Shown in pieces: positions 27,180-33,792 of a stretch of 33,792 bases of DNA. A model generated the notes under the pieces. It did not search any database. It worked only from the letters and a program-made list of their open reading frames with translations, and was not told where the DNA came from. Position 1 is the first letter of the stretch. Every line of letters starts with the position of its first letter. Made by a program: the position numbers and the translations under genes. Origin of the DNA: a virus; IMG/VR virus record IMGVR_UViG_3300036828_000373, positions 1 through 33,792 of that record; one strand, 5' to 3'.

Positions 27180-27605
27180 TTAGCTCGGCTCAGAACGGTA
27201 TCTATAAATTCCAAGGCGTCGAAAAGCAACAGACCTATGCGTCAGCAACACACACACCGCATCGGTCTTCTCATCCACATGCAGAATTTCCTGCGAGTTG
27301 ACTAAAATCCCACAGTGGACCGGCGACTTCGCGCTCTCATTGAGGTCGACTCGTCCAGACATGAGCACGACATCAAAGCAGCGCTGCATGTCTGTAACCA
27401 GTTTCCACACGCGGCTCTGCTCATCCATCACGCGCGCCACGCGCAGCAACTCCTTGGCAGTGATCTCTCCATAGGTCGGAAGGTCTAAACCACATTCACG
27501 CATCAAAACGAGCCTGACAAGACCCCAACAATTACAACCATGCTGATCATAACCATCAGGCCGAAACCGAATCCCAATATACTTGTTGGCCCAAAGCGGT
27601 CTCAT
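27180..27605 (-). CDS. NlpC/P60-type cysteine peptidase, tail-tip lysin, 141 aa
   Basis: The catalytic Cys lies in GCNCWGLVRLVL (C26) and the His in SPVHCGILV (H97), with a further His at ILHVD (H109), as in phage NlpC/P60 (C40) enzymes. The family cuts peptide bonds in peptidoglycan stems. In siphophages and gene transfer agents it is placed directly before the hub gene, as here, and helps the tail penetrate the wall. Length matches the family. The ATG forms an ATGA overlap with the stop of the small gene before it. Confidence 0.85.
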   Translation of the reverse strand: MRPLWANKYIGIRFRPDGYDQHGCNCWGLVRLVLMRECGLDLPTYGEITAKELLRVARVMDEQSRVWKLVTDMQRCFDVVLMSGRVDLNESAKSPVHCGILVNSQEILHVDEKTDAVCVLLTHRSVAFRRLGIYRYRSEPS

Positions 27606-27778
27606 GCGGGCAAAGCCTGATATACCCAGCCGTCGCGGGAAGCGATGAAGGTCAAATAGTCAGGGACACTCAGGCCCGCCCCATTCAGGACGAACGGATT
27701 CTGGTCATCGTAGACCTCCCCGGTGTCCATCCACGGATCATGCACTGTCGCTCGCCGTTGAATTGTCCACATAGCCAT
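27602..27778 (-). CDS. Small tail-module protein, 58 aa
   Basis: This ORF fits exactly between its neighbours: its ATG 27778 overlaps the DUF1833 stop (TGATG) and its TGA overlaps the NlpC/P60 ATG (ATGA). The product starts MAMWTIQRRATVHDPWMDTG and contains DYLTFIASRDGWVYQALPA. It is Trp/Asp-rich and beta-like. Both junctions make translation very likely. No family is recognised; it is probably a small tail-tip assembly component. Confidence 0.75.
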   Translation of the reverse strand: MAMWTIQRRATVHDPWMDTGEVYDDQNPFVLNGAGLSVPDYLTFIASRDGWVYQALPA

Positions 27779-28311
27779 CAGATGTACAGCCCCGGCAATC
27801 TATCTTTTGTCGCCCTCGTCGAGGGCCACGGTTCCCTGGTCAGGTCTATGGAAGTTATATCCCCCTGCACCGAGATGGCGTCGCAAGTCACCTTGTTGAT
27901 GCGCAAGTGGTTCGCTTGGTATTCGACCGTTGGTGTCCCCAGCGGCGAGCGCGTCCGCCGTTGCGTAGGCCCATCGGTGAAGACCGGCCCCCAATCCGAG
28001 CCAGCCATGACTTGCAGCAACAGGCGCGGCCACACCGTATTCAACGCCAGCACCGCATTGCCGATGATCTGGTCAACGTTCTGGATGCGAATGGTGCAAA
28101 CTGGCGGCTTGTCATTGTCGGTCAGCAACGTGAAGTCGAAAGGCACGCCGTAGAAGCGGTTGCCGTTGTAAATATAGTCCACGACATCGCATACCGTATA
28201 GATCGGCATCGCCAGCTGCGGGTGGGTAATGGTGGCGAAGCACAGCAGCAGCTCACTCGAAGCGGAGGCTTCGATAGCTTGGCGGAAGGCGGAGTTCAGT
28301 ATGCGCGGCAT
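27778..28311 (-). CDS. DUF1833 family phage protein, 177 aa
   Basis: The sequence shows the DUF1833 layout: SAFRQAIEASASSELLLCFA, ITHPQLAMPIYTVCDVVDYI, a PFDFTLLTDNDKPPVCTIRI segment, then QNVDQIIGNAVLAL and LLLQVMAGS. Proteins of this family lie between the tape measure and NlpC/P60 genes of many siphophages and are thought to belong to the tail tip. Length is normal. It starts directly after the stop of the 44-aa gene and ends in an overlap with the next one. Confidence 0.82.
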   Translation of the reverse strand: MPRILNSAFRQAIEASASSELLLCFATITHPQLAMPIYTVCDVVDYIYNGNRFYGVPFDFTLLTDNDKPPVCTIRIQNVDQIIGNAVLALNTVWPRLLLQVMAGSDWGPVFTDGPTQRRTRSPLGTPTVEYQANHLRINKVTCDAISVQGDITSIDLTREPWPSTRATKDRLPGLYI

Positions 28312-28446
28312 TCACTTATGCTTCCTCGGCTTGCGCAAGCGCCGCCGCACTGGAGCCACCAGTTTGTAGCCCCTGGCCAAAACCGCTCGCAGGACTTCCT
28401 CGATCTGGCTGTAGGGAATGCGAGTGTAAAAACGGCGCTTCTGCAC
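28312..28446 (-). CDS. Small basic tail-module protein, 44 aa
   Basis: GTG 28446 follows the previous gene's stop by one base, and TGA 28314-28312 lies immediately before the DUF1833 ATG. The product (MQKRRFYTRIPYSQIEEVLR with GTG read as Met, ending RRLRKPRKHK) is strongly basic. It has a helix preceded by YTRIPYSQIEEVLRA and ends in a Lys/Arg cluster. The competing frame from GTG 28450 is low-complexity and less protein-like. Function is unknown. Confidence 0.65.
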   Translation of the reverse strand: MQKRRFYTRIPYSQIEEVLRAVLARGYKLVAPVRRRLRKPRKHK

Positions 28447-28833
28447 TCACGGCATCTTTCTCATTTGAAAGGCTACGTCGGCATACAACGGATCGATGGC
28501 TTTGTACGCCGGTGGCGAGGTGAACATGAACTCGAACGTGCCCAGCGAACCAGTGGGGTCGCGCGGCAGGTTGCGGTTGAAGGTCAAGGTGCCGTCGAGC
28601 AGCGTGGTGGTGTAGAACGTCATCAGGGTGTCGTAGGCGCTCGGCGACAGGGTCATCGTACAATCGTACATGATGGTAGCTACACCGCTGCGACGGCGGC
28701 GCTTCGGCGGCCCGACCTCTGGCTGGAACTCGGCTATGTTCTGTTCCGGCACTTCCGCGTAGTTGCCCCCAGAGTTGGAGATCGCGTTGATCACCTGAGT
28801 GAGATTGCTGGGCCAGTTGATGCTAGTCGGCAT
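28447..28833 (-). CDS. Minor tail protein, 128 aa
   Basis: It starts seven bases after the tape measure stop. The product begins MPTSINWPSNLTQVINAISN. It has a central STIMYDCTMTLS-like strand region (VATIMYDCTMTLSPSAYDTL) and then FNRNLPRDPTGSLGTFEFMF and a C-terminal PPAYKAIDPLYADVAFQM. The NRNLPRDPxG...FxFxxPP pattern is typical of small tail-tip (distal tail-like) proteins placed directly after tape measure genes, as I recall. The exact family is uncertain. Confidence 0.7.
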   Translation of the reverse strand: MPTSINWPSNLTQVINAISNSGGNYAEVPEQNIAEFQPEVGPPKRRRRSGVATIMYDCTMTLSPSAYDTLMTFYTTTLLDGTLTFNRNLPRDPTGSLGTFEFMFTSPPAYKAIDPLYADVAFQMRKMP

Positions 28834-28839
28834 GGCACA

Positions 28840-31800
28840 TCATCGCCGCGCTGTTTGTGGGCGCAGGCCCATTCGCTGACCCAGAACACCGTCGTAGTGC
28901 CCGCCAGCAAAGTCGTCGGAAACCATCTTGCGCACCACCATCCTGATATCCATGCCGCCGGATTGGTTCTTCTTGCGCGAAGTCTGGATATCGGCGCCAT
29001 GGTTCTCGACCATGAAGTTGTTATGCACAGCAGGCGGCGACGCGCCTTTCGGTGTGATCTGCTCGCCCGCGTGGGCAATGATCGGCACTTCATCAGTGCC
29101 TAGTTGGAATTTGGGGGCGCCCATGAATATGCCCATAGGCACTCGGCGCTGCTCTCCCGACGAGGCTCCTACTGTGCCGCCGCTGGCGTGAACTCCGACC
29201 GCGCCTTGAACTCCACCGAGAGTAAGTGGTGTCAATCCCAGCGGTCCCACGGTTTCTGCCCCAACCCCTCCACCAAGACCGATACTCAGCAGCTGGCCAA
29301 AAAGTTTCTGGTAGACGGCTTGTGTAGCCATTTCCAAAAGCTTGTCAGCCAGCTTGTTCAAAGCGTTCATCACAGACTTGATCGCAGTCTCGCCTTGGCG
29401 CATCCCCATCACAAAGCTGGTGACGAAAGTCTGCCCCGTGCTTTGCACCTCTTTGATGGCGTCGTTGAAACGCATTTGCGCAGCTTCGCTTGACGCCAGT
29501 GCCCGTGGGTAATCATCACCGTATAGCTTTGTCAACTTTTTGACTATATCTGCCTCTTGAGTGCCTAGCATCAACTCCTCGCGCGCTTTGCTCAAATCAT
29601 AGGCTATTGTCACCTTCTCTTTCGCGGCTGCTTCTTTCTCCGCACCTTTACTGAGGTCGTCCATCTGTCGCTTTTGTGTTTCGTTAAGCCTGACTTCTTC
29701 TGTAGAGCTAAGATGATCCCGATTACGCACAAGCTCAAGCAGCTGGTATTTGATCCGCAATCCTTCCAAAGCCCCCGCGCTCTTGCCTATGGATTCTTCT
29801 TCAGCCTTCATCGCACCGATATGACGGCCGATGTTGTCGATCTCTTTCTGCCACTCTTTGCTCAGCATGGCGCGGGTAGCTTTCTCCTCCTGCGCCACCC
29901 ACTGATCAATTTGCTTCTTGTCCTCGTCGGTGACAACTCCATGAGCTTTGATCGCCGCCGCCGTAGCCTCAACCCGCGTCTTCAAACCAGCCTGCGCCAC
30001 CGCTCCTTTATCGGCAGCGGCGGATTCCTCCAGCTGCGTTTGCAAATGCAATTTCATCTGCTGCGCGTAACGGCTCCAATCCAACTTACCAACAGCGGCG
30101 CCTGTTTCTTCTGCCGCAATTTTCATGCGCTCGTATTGCGTAGCAGTTATCTTGACGGTGCTGCCACTCGCTTCAAGCATCTTGTTCAGCAAAGCGACCT
30201 CGACTGCTGTCTTGTCTCCCGAACCAGCTAGCGCAGCCGCCGCCTTACTCAACTGCTCGTAGCCCTGCGCCGATATGCGAACCGTGCCACCACCAATCTG
30301 AAAAGCCTTATTCAGAGAATCGAGCATGGACTTCATTCGCTCATTCTCTTGCGCGCTCTTGCCGACTGCGGCAGCTTCAGTCTGCAACGCGGCGATGTGT
30401 TGCGAGAGTGACTTGATCTCCTTGTCCCAGTTTGCTTGAGCCCGAGCCCTCGCCAGCTTTTCCTCGGCATCGGCCAGTTCATTGATCTGATTGATCGCTT
30501 CTGGCCATAATCTGGTCAGATTCGCCAATTTCTCCTCGTAACTCTTGCCTTCGATATTCAGAGCTTTGAAAGCTTGGGCGGTTAAACTGGAAGCTTCCTT
30601 GAAGCGCGCCTGCTCGACAGCATTTTTACCAGTCACTGCAATTTCGGCCTTCGTCTGCTCGATATGCTGCTTCTGCCCTTGAACGATCTGCAACCAATCG
30701 ACGACACGCGGCAATTCCTTGGCTTTAGTTTCCAACTGGTCAATAGCTTTTTGCCAGTCCTCCGTCGATTTCTTTGCTGTGGTCAGAGCCGCTGTTATAC
30801 CAACAATCGCACCAACAGCTAAAGCGCCAACCGTCGCTATCAAAGTAATAGGACCACCAGCAACCGCCGCGCCGACACCGGCGACGACACCACCAACACC
30901 AGCACCAGCGGCGAAACCTCCTAATGCTCGCCCAGCTTGCTCGCGGTGATACTGTTCCTCTAGCTCATTCTGTTGTTCAGCTAGCTCGTTTTGTTTTCGT
31001 TGTTCTGCCGTGAGGTTCTCAGCCTCCTCACTGGATTTGTGCAACCAGTCCCACGCCTTGGCAAGAATGGACACGGTATCTACCCAAAGAGAATACGTCC
31101 CCAAAGACACCGCATTCCACTTCGCCGTCGCCTCATTGATGTCCGTCGATATAACATCGTAAGAGTCGTCCAATTGCCTTTTCAGTTCTCCCGCCCGCTT
31201 GACGTTCTCCTGGGAGATCATCGAAATACGTGAAGCTTCGTCCATTTTCTTGACTATATCAGCAAGCACTCCAGGCGTGGTCACCAGTTTCTTATACAAC
31301 TCGTCGGGAAGGATGGTTTTCGCCAGCGTCAACGCCGCCAAACGCTCACCTTGGCTGCTTGCATCAGTAATCAACTTGGCCAAAGCGCGGAACTTCTCAT
31401 TTAAGCTCTCGGCATTGGCGACCTCCTTGAGCGTAGTCTTCTCGAAGTCTCCGAACTTCCCGACGCTGACCAAAGCCTCCAAAGTCTTGTCAACCATCCC
31501 CACATTATCGCCAAGCTTCTTGAACACGTCGGTGATATGCGTTGATGACACACCAACATTGAGCAGCGCTTGGTCATAACGGTGGATTTGATCCAAAGTC
31601 GCGCCGCCAAAGGTGGCAACCAACGTCTTGTCGAAGTCTTCGACCAAGCTCTGCCCAGTCTTGAACATCGACACCAATACTCCAATCACGTCCAAATGAC
31701 TCTTGATTGCGCTAAGAAAGCCTTCGCTCTTAGCGGATCGGTCAAGCTCGACGTACTGCTTCAGCAATTGATAGTTGGTTTCCAGGCCGCCGCCAAATTT

Positions 31801-32025
31801 TTTGAGTTCATCACCAGCTTCCGATAAGCTTACATGAAACGCTTTCGTCGTCGCGGCGGCGGCTTCAGTACCTTTCCCAAACTTGGAGACCTGCTCCTGC
31901 GGCTTGTCCATAGACTGCGTAAACCGCTGCAGTGCTTGCGTCGCGGCTTCGATCTCCTGCTGGAATTTATCCAGCTTCACACGAATTTCGACATCAGCCG
32001 AGCCGATGGTGCCAAGATCAGGCAT
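28840..32025 (-). CDS. Tail tape measure protein, 1061 aa
   Basis: The longest gene of the window encodes a mostly helical protein with long coiled-coil stretches, a hydrophobic Gly/Ala-rich segment at about 355-420 (GGFAAGAGVGGVVAGVGAAV) and a C-terminal region with a NKLADKLLEMATQ helix. It begins MPDLGTIGSADVEIRVKLDK. The family sets tail length and enters the host membrane. At about 0.15 nm per residue the tail would be roughly 160 nm. Its start overlaps the small frame upstream by eight bases. Position right after the tail assembly chaperone frames is standard. Confidence 0.92.
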   Translation of the reverse strand: MPDLGTIGSADVEIRVKLDKFQQEIEAATQALQRFTQSMDKPQEQVSKFGKGTEAAAATTKAFHVSLSEAGDELKKFGGGLETNYQLLKQYVELDRSAKSEGFLSAIKSHLDVIGVLVSMFKTGQSLVEDFDKTLVATFGGATLDQIHRYDQALLNVGVSSTHITDVFKKLGDNVGMVDKTLEALVSVGKFGDFEKTTLKEVANAESLNEKFRALAKLITDASSQGERLAALTLAKTILPDELYKKLVTTPGVLADIVKKMDEASRISMISQENVKRAGELKRQLDDSYDVISTDINEATAKWNAVSLGTYSLWVDTVSILAKAWDWLHKSSEEAENLTAEQRKQNELAEQQNELEEQYHREQAGRALGGFAAGAGVGGVVAGVGAAVAGGPITLIATVGALAVGAIVGITAALTTAKKSTEDWQKAIDQLETKAKELPRVVDWLQIVQGQKQHIEQTKAEIAVTGKNAVEQARFKEASSLTAQAFKALNIEGKSYEEKLANLTRLWPEAINQINELADAEEKLARARAQANWDKEIKSLSQHIAALQTEAAAVGKSAQENERMKSMLDSLNKAFQIGGGTVRISAQGYEQLSKAAAALAGSGDKTAVEVALLNKMLEASGSTVKITATQYERMKIAAEETGAAVGKLDWSRYAQQMKLHLQTQLEESAAADKGAVAQAGLKTRVEATAAAIKAHGVVTDEDKKQIDQWVAQEEKATRAMLSKEWQKEIDNIGRHIGAMKAEEESIGKSAGALEGLRIKYQLLELVRNRDHLSSTEEVRLNETQKRQMDDLSKGAEKEAAAKEKVTIAYDLSKAREELMLGTQEADIVKKLTKLYGDDYPRALASSEAAQMRFNDAIKEVQSTGQTFVTSFVMGMRQGETAIKSVMNALNKLADKLLEMATQAVYQKLFGQLLSIGLGGGVGAETVGPLGLTPLTLGGVQGAVGVHASGGTVGASSGEQRRVPMGIFMGAPKFQLGTDEVPIIAHAGEQITPKGASPPAVHNNFMVENHGADIQTSRKKNQSGGMDIRMVVRKMVSDDFAGGHYDGVLGQRMGLRPQTARR

Positions 32026-32206
32026 GAGTCACCTTGCCGCGGCCGAAAGCCGCGTCAAAGAGTTCTGGGGTTATGGGAGGGGCTTCGTCAGGGAGAGCGG
32101 CGGCAGCCGGTATCTCTCCTGGTTTTGTCGGAGCACCAAAAATTGCTTGCAGCATCTCAATGTGTCCGATCCTAGCTGCTTCAATGTAATTCAAGTCCTG
32201 CTCCAT
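32018..32206 (-). CDS. Second tail assembly chaperone frame (G-T-like), probably made by -1 frameshifting
   Basis: From ATG 32206 the ORF has 62 aa, but the same frame is open from 32320. The bases before the ATG encode protein-like text with no start codon: EEAQHKFFADCLCFCAGWKG then WTAEQAMEQDLNYIEAARIG. This frame is -1 relative to the upstream chaperone gene, and the two overlap at its end. In siphophages the two chaperone products are usually made by a programmed -1 shift in just this place. A shift must happen between 32320 and 32284. CCT CCC (32307-32302) allows a P-site proline tRNA to slip to CCC, but there is no classic heptamer. The stop overlaps the tape measure start by eight bases. 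Confidence 0.7.
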   Translation of the reverse strand: MEQDLNYIEAARIGHIEMLQAIFGAPTKPGEIPAAAALPDEAPPITPELFDAAFGRGKVTHA

Positions 32207-32283
32207 TGCCTGCTCGGCTGTCCAGCCTTTCCAACCAGCGCAGAAACAAAGACAGTCTGCAAAGAACTTGTGCTGAGCTTCTT

Positions 32284-32679
32284 CTAATTCAGCGGCGGAG
32301 AGGGAGGGTCCGCTTGCTCCTTATCCTCCTCGTCTTCTTCTGCCGCAGGAGCTGGACGACCACCGCGGGCGAGGTTGGACAGGTACTCAATCACCTTGCT
32401 CAAAACCTCGCCTTGGCTATCCATGAGGCCATTGACGAAGATCATCTCGTCAATCTTGGGGAAATGCTTGGCCTCCTTGGGACCGATGCCGAAGCGGACC
32501 ACCGCCACGATCGTGTCCAAGTCCATGTCCATGCACTTATTGATTGCGCCGCGAATGCCGCCAGCGATACGGGAAATACTCATCCCGGCTTGCAGGTTGC
32601 ATTTCAAAACCAGTTCCTGGTCGCCCAGGTTCAACGTAACATCGCCCGCTCCTGGCGGGTAAACCTTTCTTTCTGCCAT
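32284..32679 (-). CDS. Tail assembly chaperone (G-like), 131 aa
   Basis: The product starts MAERKVYPPGAGDVTLNLGD. It has a beta-rich first half, a helical RIAGGIRGAINKCMDMDLDT region and a C-terminal EYLSNLARGGRPAPAAEEDE acidic tail. The VTLNLGDQELVLKCN start and the position before the tape measure match tail assembly chaperones of the gene-transfer-agent gp10 type, which wrap the tape measure during tail assembly and are not in the virion. The downstream -1 frame supports this. ATG 32679 lies 24 bases after the previous stop with AGGGAAAC upstream. Confidence 0.78.
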   Translation of the reverse strand: MAERKVYPPGAGDVTLNLGDQELVLKCNLQAGMSISRIAGGIRGAINKCMDMDLDTIVAVVRFGIGPKEAKHFPKIDEMIFVNGLMDSQGEVLSKVIEYLSNLARGGRPAPAAEEDEEDKEQADPPSPPLN

Positions 32680-32703
32680 AGCTTGTTTCCCTGCATGTGG
32701 TTA

Positions 32704-33792
32704 TTATTCACCGTATTCTGTACGATGCCGCCTCGTGTGATGTGACTCGGTCTTCGGATACCGTGCTCTATAAACTCTCTCCGCAACGCCAATCGCCGTC
32801 TTGGCAGCCTTGACAGACTGCCGAATGAGCTGCTTACCCTCATGAGTTGTATGGCTCAGCTCAGAGCGCGCTCCACGCAAACTTGTGCGCAAATCGGTGA
32901 GATGCCGTCCCAAAGTGATGAAGTCCTTGTTTGAAGCAGCACTAGCAGCCCCCGCAAGAGACTGCGCCACTCTCTGCGCATGATAGGCCGCCTGCATTGC
33001 AGAGCCAGCAAAATTAGACGCTCGCCCGAGCAGCGATCGCTGCTTCCCACCATATTCACTACCAGTACGCTGCGCCATTTCAGATTCAAACTCGGCGCGG
33101 CTTTGCTCCTGGCGAAAGCGATGCCGCTCCCGCCCAACATAAGCTTCTTCTTCCTTGCTCCCTGATTGTTGCGGAATTGACTGAGCTTGGTAAGGTTGCT
33201 GACGATACTGCCCTTGCTGGTAAGATTGCCGACTCTGCGCCTGACTGAATTGATCAGCACCGCGGCCGACCGCAGAAGGCCCGATCTGTGCATTAGGGAA
33301 CAGCTTCTGCTGATTATGCTCTTGCACAATCTTGTTCCAATACGCAGACACATCAGGTTGACCATGAACATTTGTTCTGTTTGCAAGCTCGGTGTATTTA
33401 CCCAGTTCGTCAGTAGCCCACTGCCTCCGATTATGTGCTGGATCGTTTCTAGCAATATTCTGCAACTGCCCAACTATCTGCCTGACCCGAGTATTCCTTT
33501 CGTCGAGTGACAAATCCTTCCACTCGGAAGTTTTCAAATCTTTAGGCGCGGCTTCCTTGATTTGCGCTTGCGCTTGCGTTCCCATCAAAGTCTTGCGCGA
33601 TTCATGCTCAGTTCGCAACTCGTTTTGCAAGGATGCAATATGCGAGTTCACATCCCGATGTTCTGGATCATTCTCGGGAATGCCGCTACGCCGAAATGTA
33701 TTACGAGCACCTAAAGCAGCACTGAGAGCTTCATTAAGGTTGTTTATGTTCTTCGAATGAGGCCCTTCAGAAACGGCCTGAAATTTAGGCCC
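32704..33792 (-). CDS. Gln-rich protein of unknown function, N-terminus outside window (partial)
   Basis: The frame is open to the right edge (362 codons seen), so the true start lies beyond 33792. Residues near the edge (NNLNEALSAALGARNTFRRS, then GIPENDPEHRDVNSHIASLQ) are clearly coding. A GTG at 33651 is not the start. The middle is Gln/Tyr/Ser-rich and disordered-looking (QSRQSYQQGQYRQQPYQAQS). The last 150 residues form a basic helical domain with a SAMQAAYHAQRVAQSLAGAA stretch and end THRRHRTEYGE-like, here HTRRHRTEYGE. Its position just before the chaperone gene suggests a virion or assembly protein. I do not recognise it. Confidence 0.75.
   Translation of the reverse strand, partial: GPKFQAVSEGPHSKNINNLNEALSAALGARNTFRRSGIPENDPEHRDVNSHIASLQNELRTEHESRKTLMGTQAQAQIKEAAPKDLKTSEWKDLSLDERNTRVRQIVGQLQNIARNDPAHNRRQWATDELGKYTELANRTNVHGQPDVSAYWNKIVQEHNQQKLFPNAQIGPSAVGRGADQFSQAQSRQSYQQGQYRQQPYQAQSIPQQSGSKEEEAYVGRERHRFRQEQSRAEFESEMAQRTGSEYGGKQRSLLGRASNFAGSAMQAAYHAQRVAQSLAGAASAASNKDFITLGRHLTDLRTSLRGARSELSHTTHEGKQLIRQSVKAAKTAIGVAERVYRARYPKTESHHTRRHRTEYGE

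Noticed and set aside
26969-27229. 86-aa minus-strand ORF between NlpC/P60 and the J-like gene
   Set aside because: It overlaps the end of the NlpC/P60 gene in another frame, is Pro/Arg/Ala-rich without a ribosome site, and follows the hairpins of the gap.
27907-29103. 398-aa plus-strand ORF across the tail-tip genes
   Set aside because: It lies opposite four tightly packed minus-strand tail genes and is His/Arg/Val-rich as expected for an antisense frame.

Overview
The window is a contiguous piece of a tailed-phage (siphovirus) genome. Its host is probably an alphaproteobacterium. This is inferred from the GC-rich third codon positions, a tail-tip module like those of alphaproteobacterial phages and gene transfer agents (DUF1833, NlpC/P60, J-like hub), and small accessory proteins of types common in phages of that group. 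No capsid, terminase, DNA polymerase or integrase gene lies in the window.

Bases 1-6005 (+) form a tightly overlapping recombination and replication operon. It encodes the end of a membrane protein, a gp32-like zinc-containing ssDNA-binding protein, a RecA/UvsX-like recombinase, a small coupled ORF, a PD-(D/E)XK nuclease, an SbcD-like (gp47) phosphoesterase, a small protein and an SbcC-like (gp46) ATPase with a zinc hook. Most junctions are ATGA or TAATG overlaps. Bases 6006-7007 hold no convincing gene. They contain a weak terminator, three copies of TATAGCTACA, one lying between the -35 and -10 of a good promoter candidate, and the first structured leader.

Bases 7008-18141 (+) are an early region of about 25 small genes. 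Twenty cassettes share one design: a structured RNA leader, then the Shine-Dalgarno AAGGAGAGA, then one or two small ORFs. I see two leader classes. Five copies can form a pseudoknot (class A). Fifteen have a P1/P2 stem-loop whose P1 3' strand can instead pair into a hairpin (P3) that usually abuts the Shine-Dalgarno (class B/C). Stem sequences differ between copies while pairing is kept, so these look like real, repeatedly deployed regulatory RNAs. This is the main discovery candidate. Two HNH homing endonuclease genes interrupt the array. The array ends in an ORF containing a tRNA 3' end (T-arm, acceptor strand, CCA), followed by an intrinsic terminator and inverted repeats. That combination suggests an attachment site or a tRNA-like element.

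Bases 18398-33792 (-) are the late tail operon, converging on the early operon with a facing terminator. In transcription order it encodes: an unidentified protein running in from the window edge, a tail assembly chaperone with a probable -1 frameshift product, the tape measure, a minor tail protein, a 44-aa protein, a DUF1833 protein, a 58-aa protein, an NlpC/P60 peptidase, a J-like hub, several fibre or appendage proteins, a secreted protein, and an overlapping AdoMet-decarboxylase-like plus ATP-grasp pair of unknown purpose.
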